A stretch of DNA of 64,000 nt from Burkholderia anthina. Its GTDB lineage: Bacteria; Pseudomonadota; Gammaproteobacteria; Burkholderiales; Burkholderiaceae. Of this stretch, positions 58,461-64,000 are shown one piece after another. A program made the translations under genes and the position numbers. The first letter of the stretch is position 1. Every line of letters starts with the position of its first letter. The stretch lies in the NCBI RefSeq assembly GCF_001547525.1, contig NZ_CM003768.1, positions 2,914,001 through 2,978,000 of the forward strand. Reading direction: 5' to 3'. The notes under the pieces are model-generated. The model was given only the letters and a program-made list of their open reading frames with translations, was not told where the DNA came from and did no database searches.

Positions 58461-59222
58461 ATGCAACTCAAGAAAGCGGTGGCGGCGTGTGGCGTGGCGT
58501 TTCTGTTGAGCGCGTGCGGCGGGGTACAGAACCTTGACGCGAACAGCCTGACGTCGGCGGGGACCAACCTCTACAAGGCGGCGACGCTGTCGGACAGCGA
58601 CATCGCCGCGCTGTCGAACGAGTCGTGCAAAGCGAGCGACGCCGAATCGAAGATCGCGCCGCCGAACAGCGCGTACGCGAAGCGCCTGACGAAGGTGATG
58701 AAGGGCTTCGGCGACATGACGCTGAACGGCCAGAAGATCAACTACAAGGTCTATCTGACCAAGGACGTCAACGCGTGGGCGATGGGCAACGGCTGCGTGC
58801 GCGTGTACAGCGGCCTGATGGACATGATGAACGACGACGAGCTGCGCGGCGTGATCGGCCATGAAATGGGCCACGTCGCACTCGGCCACTCGAAGAAGGC
58901 GATGCAGACGGCGTATGCGGTGAGCGCGGCGCGTACCGCGGCCGGCGCGGCTTCGCCGGGCGTGGCGGCGCTGACGAGCTCGCAGCTCGGCGACATCACC
59001 GAGAAGTTCATCAACGCGCAGTTCTCGCAGTCGCAGGAAAGCGCGGCCGACGACTACTCGTTCGACCTGATGAAGCAGAAGAACATGAGCCAGAAGGGCC
59101 TCGTCACCGCGTTCCAGAAGCTCGCGAAGCTCGACGGCGGCCAGAGCTCGATGATGAGCTCGCACCCGTCTTCGTCGAGCCGTGCGCAGCACATCGAGGA
59201 TCGCATCGCGAAAGGTAGCTGA
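58461..59222 (+). CDS. M48-family metalloprotease lipoprotein (YggG/LoiP-like)
   Basis: A 253-residue lipoprotein: signal peptide with lipobox LSAC (Cys near residue 18), then an M48 peptidase domain. The zinc motif is HEMGHVALGHSKKAM (HExxH) and the third ligand region is QSQESAADDYSFDLM. It is probably anchored in the outer membrane, facing the periplasm, with a role in envelope quality control by analogy to LoiP. The ATG at 58461 has GAGGGA about 9 nt upstream. It follows the polyene locus but has its own AT-rich upstream region and terminator. Confidence 0.92.
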   Translation: MQLKKAVAACGVAFLLSACGGVQNLDANSLTSAGTNLYKAATLSDSDIAALSNESCKASDAESKIAPPNSAYAKRLTKVMKGFGDMTLNGQKINYKVYLTKDVNAWAMGNGCVRVYSGLMDMMNDDELRGVIGHEMGHVALGHSKKAMQTAYAVSAARTAAGAASPGVAALTSSQLGDITEKFINAQFSQSQESAADDYSFDLMKQKNMSQKGLVTAFQKLAKLDGGQSSMMSSHPSSSSRAQHIEDRIAKGS

Positions 59223-59285
59223 TTCCGCAGCCGATCGCGCGGCGGATTGCCGGCCGTCCACGCCGGCGATCGGCAAGCGACATGA

Positions 59286-59327
59286 AAAACCCCACGCTCG
59301 TTGTTCGGGCGTGGGGTTTTGTTTTTT
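59286..59327 (+). terminator. Rho-independent terminator after the M48 gene
   Basis: A 12-bp stem AAAACCCCACGC with GCGTGGGGTTTT (11-nt loop) is followed by GTTTTTT. Confidence 0.95.
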
Positions 59328-59361
59328 CGGCGTGCCTGCCGCCGCTTATGCGCTTGAAACC

Positions 59362-59517
59362 ATGCACGCGAACGGCGACGCGGCCGTCGCAGCCGCGACC
59401 GACGCGAAGCTGCACGAGGCGATCGCGCTCGCGTCGCGCAACACGATGTGCGTGCATCGACATACGGGCGTGGCGCGCATGCTGCGCGAGCACGTCGGAT
59501 CGACATGGCCGGGATGA
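59362..59517 (+). CDS. Doubtful small ORF, possible remnant
   Basis: A 51-residue ORF (MHANGDAAVAAATDAKLHEA...) with strong G/C third positions, as expected of coding sequence here, but no clear ribosome binding site. The ATDAKLHEAIALA stretch vaguely recalls AhpD/carboxymuconolactone-decarboxylase proteins, though the Cys-x-x-Cys motif is absent. It may be the remnant of a larger gene or a chance ORF. Confidence 0.3.
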   Translation: MHANGDAAVAAATDAKLHEAIALASRNTMCVHRHTGVARMLREHVGSTWPG

Positions 59518-59717
59518 CGATGGAGGACGAGCAGGCACCCGGGTTGCTGTCATTGCGGCACCCGGTCGTGTGCGGGGCGATTCGCACGCGCCGGCTCCAA
59601 GAGGCGCGCACCCGCGATGCAGACCATATCGACTACGTACGCAGCCATCTCGAACCGAGCGATGTACCGCGAGATGGGTTGGAGCAACGGCGCGGCATGC
59701 TCGGTCCGCCCAATTGA
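59514..59717 (+). CDS. Doubtful small ORF coupled to the preceding one
   Basis: A 67-residue ORF whose ATG overlaps the preceding stop (ATGA). Codon bias is weaker than in neighbouring genes and no family was recognised. With the preceding ORF it is the only coding-like sequence in the 594-nt stretch from 59223 to 59816. Confidence 0.2.
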   Translation: MTMEDEQAPGLLSLRHPVVCGAIRTRRLQEARTRDADHIDYVRSHLEPSDVPRDGLEQRRGMLGPPN

Positions 59718-59816
59718 CCGGTTCGTCGGGCGCCCACTAGAATCGATCGGGACCGCCTGTCAGCCGCGCGCCGCGGCAATGACGTGCCCATTGATCCGAC
59801 TGTCGAGGAAGCTTCC

Positions 59817-61439
59817 GTGCTCACGTCCTTGATCCGGCGCGCACCGGCCGCGCTGCCGTGGCGCGCCGCATGCCGCCAGGCCCGCGCGCTGATCGTCTGT
59901 GCGCTGCTGCCGCTCGCCGCGTGCGCGACGCATCCGCCCGCCACTTCGCTCGATCGTCCCGTCTCCCACGCGTTGCCGGCCGCTACCGCGACGCCGTTGC
60001 GCGATGCGCTGGCCGCGCCGGAGGCCGCGCATCCGGGGCAGTCGGGCTTCCGGCTGCTGGCCGACGGCGCCACCGCGTTGCAGATGCGCATCGCGCTCGC
60101 GCGTGCGGCGACGAAGACGCTCGACATGCAGTACTACATCGCGACCGAGGATACGACCGGCAAGCTGCTGCTCGCCGCGGCGCTGTACGCGGCCGATCGC
60201 GGCGTGCGCGTGCGGATGCTGGTCGACGACCTGAACTTCGACGATATCGACCGCGTGATGGCCGCGCTGAATACGCATTCGAACATCGAGATCCGCGTGT
60301 TCAACCCGTTCGGCGCATCGCAGCGCGGCATGGTCGAGCGTACGGCCAACTTCTTCACGCGGATCGACAGCTTCACGCGGCGGATGCACAACAAGGCGAT
60401 GATCGCGGACAACCAGCTCGCGATCGTCGGCGGCCGCAATCTCGGCGACGAATACTTCAGTGCGAGCCCGACGCTGCAGTTCCGCGATCTCGACGTGCTG
60501 GCGGCCGGCCCCGTGACGCACGACATCTCGACGAGCTTCGACGAGTACTGGGCGAGCGCGAGCAGCTATCCGCTGCGCGTGCTCAATCATCAGACCTTCG
60601 ATCCGAAGGATCTCGACGCGATGCGCGACGAACTGCGCGAGCACTGGCGCAAGAATGCCGATCCGTACAACGCGAAGCCGCTGAACGCGACGCCGCTCGC
60701 CCGGCAGATCGCGCGCGACGAACTCGAACTCGTGTGGGCGCCGGCCGAATTCAAGGTCGATGCGCCGACCAAGGTCGCGCGGCCGACCGGCACGTACGTG
60801 AGCCCGCCGATGCAGCGCCTGGCCGAGCTCACGCGCGGCGCGCGCAAGGAATTCCTCGCGTTCTCGCCGTACTTCGTGCCGCACGACGCCGGCGTGAAGA
60901 TCCTCGGCGAGACGGCCGCGCGCGGCGTGCGCGTCGCGATCGTCACCAATTCGCTCGCGGCGACCGACGCGGTCGCGGTGCAGGCCGGCTATGCGCCGTA
61001 TCGCATGCCGTTGCTGCGGCGCGGCGTCGAGCTGTACGAATTCAAGTCGCAGCCGGATCAGCAGCCGGCGCGGCTGTTCGGCTCGCGCTCGCGTGCGAGC
61101 CTGCATGCGAAGGCATACGTGATCGACCGGCAGATTCTCGTGATCGGCTCGCTGAATCTCGACCCGCGTTCCGCGTACCTGAACACCGAGCTCGCGCTCG
61201 TGATCCACAGCCCGGTGCTCGCGCAGCAGGCCGCGGCGATTTTCGCGCGCGTGACGCAGCCGGACGAAAGCTATCGCGTCACGCTCGCGAAGGGGGCCGA
61301 CGGCAGCCCGCCCGCGCTCGAATGGACGGGCACCGAGGGCGGCCGGACCACCACCTATCACGTCGACCCGCATGCGGGGCTGCTGCGCAACGTGATGACG
61401 GGCATCTTCACGCTGCTGCCGGTCGACGATCAGTTGTAA
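59817..61439 (+). CDS. Phospholipase D-family lipoprotein (cardiolipin synthase C-like)
   Basis: A 540-residue protein with two HKD motifs: HNKAMIADNQLAIVGGRN near residue 190 and HAKAYVIDRQILVIGSLN near 430. It has a signal peptide with a lipobox-like LAAC at about residues 33-36, so it is probably membrane anchored and periplasmic. The layout matches ClsC/YmdC cardiolipin synthases. The GTG at 59817 has AGGAAG 6 nt upstream; an upstream in-frame start at 59784 would weaken the signal peptide. Confidence 0.9.
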   Translation: MLTSLIRRAPAALPWRAACRQARALIVCALLPLAACATHPPATSLDRPVSHALPAATATPLRDALAAPEAAHPGQSGFRLLADGATALQMRIALARAATKTLDMQYYIATEDTTGKLLLAAALYAADRGVRVRMLVDDLNFDDIDRVMAALNTHSNIEIRVFNPFGASQRGMVERTANFFTRIDSFTRRMHNKAMIADNQLAIVGGRNLGDEYFSASPTLQFRDLDVLAAGPVTHDISTSFDEYWASASSYPLRVLNHQTFDPKDLDAMRDELREHWRKNADPYNAKPLNATPLARQIARDELELVWAPAEFKVDAPTKVARPTGTYVSPPMQRLAELTRGARKEFLAFSPYFVPHDAGVKILGETAARGVRVAIVTNSLAATDAVAVQAGYAPYRMPLLRRGVELYEFKSQPDQQPARLFGSRSRASLHAKAYVIDRQILVIGSLNLDPRSAYLNTELALVIHSPVLAQQAAAIFARVTQPDESYRVTLAKGADGSPPALEWTGTEGGRTTTYHVDPHAGLLRNVMTGIFTLLPVDDQL

Positions 61440-61684
61440 GGGCGGGAACGGCTCCGGCAAAACCCGCGATACCGGCGCGCGGGGAAAGATGATATGGTTG
61501 TGCGCGCAACGATATGTGAATCGTGAAGGGCGCCGGGCCGCTCGCGCAATGCGGGCCGGAACGGTGCCGAACGACGTGCCGCCGCCCGTGCGGGATCCGC
61601 ACCCTGCGCGGCGCCGGCAGACGATGGACGACGCGCACCGCCACTCGCGCGGGGCCGCGCGCCCCGCGCAACCGGAGTTCCCCC

Positions 61685-62458
61685 ATGCAACGTGTACCGA
61701 ACCAGCCGTTCACGCGCCCCGCGCGCTTTTCCGAAGCCGAATGGCAGGCGCGGGTGCAGCTCGCGGCTGCCTACCGCATCTTCGACCACCTCGGCTGGAC
61801 CGAGCTCATCTACAACCATATCTCGCTGCGCGTGCCGGGCGAGGACGGGCATTTCCTGATCAATCCGTTCGGGCTCCATTACCGCGAGGTGTGCGCATCG
61901 AACCTCGTGAAGATCGACATCGACGGCAACGTGATCGGTCATTCCGACTGGCCGATCAATCCGGCCGGATTCACGTTCCACAGTGCGATCCATGCGGCGC
62001 TGCCCGATGCGCACTGCGTGATGCACGTGCACACGACGCCGACGATGGCCGTGTGCTGTTCGCGCGACGGGCTGTCGTTCTCGAATTTCTATGCCGCGCA
62101 GTTGTACGGGAAGGTCGCGTATCACGACTTCGAAGGCATCACCGTGCATCTCGAGGAAGGCCGGCGCATTGTCGACAGCGCGCTCGGGCGGCCCGTGCTG
62201 CTGCTGCGCAACCACGGGCCCGTGACGATCGGCGCGACGCTCGCGCAGACGTTTTCGCTGATGTGGCTGCTCAACCGGGCGTGCGAGGTGCAGGTCGCGA
62301 CGCATGCGATCGGCGATGCGCTGCCGATTGCGCCGCCCGTGCTCGAAGGGTGCGTGCGCGATTCGCTGAATTTCGATCCGAAGCATGGCGCGGGACAGGA
62401 CGCGTTCGACGCGCTGCAGCGCATCGTCGACCGGATCGATCCGGGTTACCGCGCGTGA
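61685..62458 (+). CDS. Class II aldolase/adducin-family protein
   Basis: A 257-residue class II aldolase-fold protein: YRIFDHLGWTELIYNHISLRVPG at the N-terminus and zinc ligands in VMHVHTTPTMAV (two His) and LLRNHGPVTIG (third His). Members are aldolases, epimerases and, for many in this branch, uncharacterised short-chain enzymes, so the substrate is not predictable. The ATG at 61685 has GGAG 7 nt upstream. It is convergent with the outer-membrane protein gene. Confidence 0.88.
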   Translation: MQRVPNQPFTRPARFSEAEWQARVQLAAAYRIFDHLGWTELIYNHISLRVPGEDGHFLINPFGLHYREVCASNLVKIDIDGNVIGHSDWPINPAGFTFHSAIHAALPDAHCVMHVHTTPTMAVCCSRDGLSFSNFYAAQLYGKVAYHDFEGITVHLEEGRRIVDSALGRPVLLLRNHGPVTIGATLAQTFSLMWLLNRACEVQVATHAIGDALPIAPPVLEGCVRDSLNFDPKHGAGQDAFDALQRIVDRIDPGYRA

Positions 62459-62489
62459 CGCGGGCGGCGCGCCCGGCGAGTGCGCCCGA

Positions 62490-63509
62490 CTAGAACCGGT
62501 AGCCGAGGCCGGCCTGGATCACGTCGGTGTCGCGGTCGTAGCGCGTGACCACGCGGTTCCACGTGACGCGCGTGAGCCAGCGCTCGGAGATCCGGTAACT
62601 GGCCGAGATCGACACGATGCCGGAGAGGCGGCCGTCGCCGGGGCCCGGCTGGCCTTCGCGGTTGCGCTGGTTGACGGTGAAATAGGCGCCGGCGCCGGCC
62701 GCCAGCGTGACCTTGTCGTTCAGGAACGCGCGCGTGAGCCACAGCTGGGAGGCGACGCCGTTGCGGCGGACCGCCTGCTTCGCGCCTTCGTACATCCACG
62801 TCGCGGTCCAGTCGATCGAACGCGTGAGGCCGCGCCGGTATTCGAGGCTGCCGCCGAGCGTCGACGGTGACGAGCGGCTGTTGAGAATCGTCTCGCCGAG
62901 CATCGCCGTGATTTCGTTGTGCGTGACCCGGCCCGCGCGCGGCAGCGCGGTGTCGCGCGGGCCCGGCGTGTCGGGCGCATCGAGCTGATAGCCGACGCCG
63001 AACATCACCGCCGTCGTGTCGGGCCCGCCGAACACCTGCGCGCGGTTGACCTGAAGCTGCGCGATCCAGCGGTGCGACGTGTAGTACGCGGCGCGCACGC
63101 TCATCAGCACGCCCCAGCCGTGCGTATTCGAGTAACCGCGGCCTTCGGCGGCCGGCACCGTGTCGAAGTAGCGATACGGGCCCGCGCCGGCCGACAGCAC
63201 CAGCCGGCGGCGATCGAGCGGCATGCGGCCCCAGAACTGCACGGCCTGGCCATCGCGGTGGTGATTCGGGATGTGCCCTTCGTTGTACCACGTGAAGCCG
63301 AGCGCGGTATGCGGGCTCAAGCCTTCCTGGTAATCGAACGCCCACGAATACGTGCGTTGGCCGCCGCCCCACAGCGGGCCGGTGAACAGCGAGAATTCCT
63401 GCGCGTCGGCGGGCGCGCCGTAGAGGGCGGCAGCGGAGCAGAGTCCCGCCAGCAGCGGGCGGGCGCGAACGGGGCGGGTCGGGCGGGGTATCGGGAGACG
63501 GGCCGGCAC
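62490..63509 (-). CDS. Predicted outer-membrane beta-barrel protein
   Basis: A 339-residue protein from GTG 63509 (GGAAAG 6 nt upstream); a GTG at 63527 would add six residues. A signal peptide ends near APADAQEF. The mature part has alternating amphipathic strands, many aromatic residues at strand ends, and a C-terminal Phe (IQAGLGYRF), all typical of outer-membrane barrels. NEGHIPNHHRDGQAVQFW is the most distinctive conserved-looking segment. It recalls the His-x-Ser-Asn-x-Gly of PagL-type deacylases only loosely and lacks the Ser. Function is unknown. Confidence 0.75.
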   Translation of the reverse strand: MPARLPIPRPTRPVRARPLLAGLCSAAALYGAPADAQEFSLFTGPLWGGGQRTYSWAFDYQEGLSPHTALGFTWYNEGHIPNHHRDGQAVQFWGRMPLDRRRLVLSAGAGPYRYFDTVPAAEGRGYSNTHGWGVLMSVRAAYYTSHRWIAQLQVNRAQVFGGPDTTAVMFGVGYQLDAPDTPGPRDTALPRAGRVTHNEITAMLGETILNSRSSPSTLGGSLEYRRGLTRSIDWTATWMYEGAKQAVRRNGVASQLWLTRAFLNDKVTLAAGAGAYFTVNQRNREGQPGPGDGRLSGIVSISASYRISERWLTRVTWNRVVTRYDRDTDVIQAGLGYRF

Positions 63510-63751
63510 GGTCAACTTTCCAGTCACGACAACACGCGATCATTTTCCTGCGCGGGAAAACACGTGTCGACCCGGCTTCGCGCAATAACGTATTACACGT
63601 ATCGTGACAACATGCGGGGTACGCGGTCGGGTCCCGGCGCGCGTCGGCATGCGCTTCGATCGCGGCGATCGCGAGATGAAAAACGATTCGTGATGCTTCG
63701 TATTCCGGAAAAAGACGTTCGTGTGCGGCATGTCGCGTGCCGGTCGATACA
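63510..63751. other. Gap upstream of the outer-membrane protein gene
   Basis: These 242 nt contain no supported gene. The part at 63530-63610 is moderately AT-rich and probably holds the promoter of the leftward barrel gene; no clear -35/-10 pair could be assigned. Confidence 0.4.
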
Positions 63752-63826
63752 CGCAAAAAAAACGCGGCCGGGCGGCCGCGTGAATACTCGCAGACTCCTT
63801 CGGACGAAGGAAACAAGCAACTGTGA
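63752..63826 (-). ncRNA. Candidate small RNA with strong rho-independent terminator
   Basis: On the minus strand a perfect 7-bp GC stem (CGCGGCC with GGCCGCG, 63763-63780) is followed by eight Us (63755-63762), but no coding gene precedes it on that strand. Upstream is a small hairpin (CCTTC, GTCC loop, GAAGG; about 63797-63810) and a TACACT -10-like box (63837-63832) with a weak CTGAAT -35. The predicted transcript is about 75 nt. The U-rich tail resembles Hfq-binding sRNAs. Start and expression are inferred. Confidence 0.5.
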
Positions 63827-63980
63827 AACGAAGTGTAGCGAAAGGCCGTGTCGCGATTCAGGGGGCCTGCTGCAAAGGTCTCTTCCACGTTTCGGCAGGC
63901 TGCCCGGATCGACCGCAATCGACTACCATCGTATCTGCCGCCCCTGTCCGGGCGGCGTCCACGTCGTACAAGGAGAATCC

Positions 63981-64000
63981 ATGCTCAAGCTGCGTTTGCT
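63981..64000 (+). CDS. Start of a gene cut by the right edge
   Basis: An ATG with AGGAG 6 nt upstream opens a frame reading MLKLRL before the window ends. The basic-hydrophobic start could begin a signal peptide, but nothing more can be said. Confidence 0.5.

Overview
The window looks like chromosome 1 of a Burkholderia, most likely of the B. cepacia complex. The basis is a GC content near 67 percent, strong GC bias at third codon positions, and gene orders characteristic of the group: kdsD-kdsC-lptC-lptA-lptB-rpoN-hpf-ptsN-hprK-rapZ, and lolB-ispE-tRNA-Gln-prs-rplY-pth. The species call is an inference, because there is no rRNA gene here and no search could be run.

Layout. From 1 to 33 kb the genes are almost all housekeeping. 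They run ftsY (cut by the left edge), rsmD, coaD, a 4Fe-4S ferredoxin and hisC; pth, rplY, prs, tRNA-Gln and ispE; lolB with a TPR protein; the repair glycosylases mutM and mutY; then the leftward LPS-transport, KDO, sigma-54 and nitrogen-PTS block (12.1-21.3 kb). After these come a CPA2 K+/H+ antiporter, apt, a LysE exporter, a DUF4743-Nudix protein, purU, an AI-2E-family permease, uvrA, an MFS permease and ssb. From 33 to 39 kb there is a two-partner secretion locus: a FhaC/ShlB-type transporter and a 1178-residue exoprotein with an ESPR signal, a haemagglutinin TPS domain and about 18 GLUG repeats. An orphan ParA ATPase follows. From 40.5 to 43.5 kb lie polyhydroxybutyrate genes: a phasin, phaA (thiolase) and phaB (reductase), with no phaC synthase in the window.

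The standout region is 43.9-58.3 kb, a complete-looking aryl-polyene (xanthomonadin-like) type II polyketide locus built as two divergent operons. The leftward operon encodes a COG4648 membrane protein, an AMP ligase fused to a hotdog dehydratase, an acyltransferase, a LolA-like carrier, an MMPL exporter, a NodB-type polysaccharide deacetylase, a ketosynthase, a chain-length-factor-like KS, a second dehydratase and a small exported helix-rich protein. Most of these genes overlap by 1 or 4 nt. The rightward operon encodes an ACP, a ketoreductase, a chorismatase (XanB2/FkbO/Hyg5 family, which would make the hydroxybenzoate starter) and a family 2 glycosyltransferase. Together they would make the aryl starter from chorismate, load and elongate it, reduce and dehydrate it to a polyene, transfer it to a lipid or glycan carrier, and export it to the outer membrane. 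Unusual points are the ligase-dehydratase fusion and the deacetylase inside the operon.

The right end holds an M48 lipoprotein protease, two doubtful small ORFs, a ClsC/phospholipase D lipoprotein, a class II aldolase-family protein, an outer-membrane barrel protein, a candidate small RNA with a strong terminator, and the first codons of another gene. Other signals noted are a GC-poor 3' half of ispE beside the tRNA, a perfect 16-bp inverted repeat upstream of mutM, and a 15-bp palindrome in the phasin promoter.
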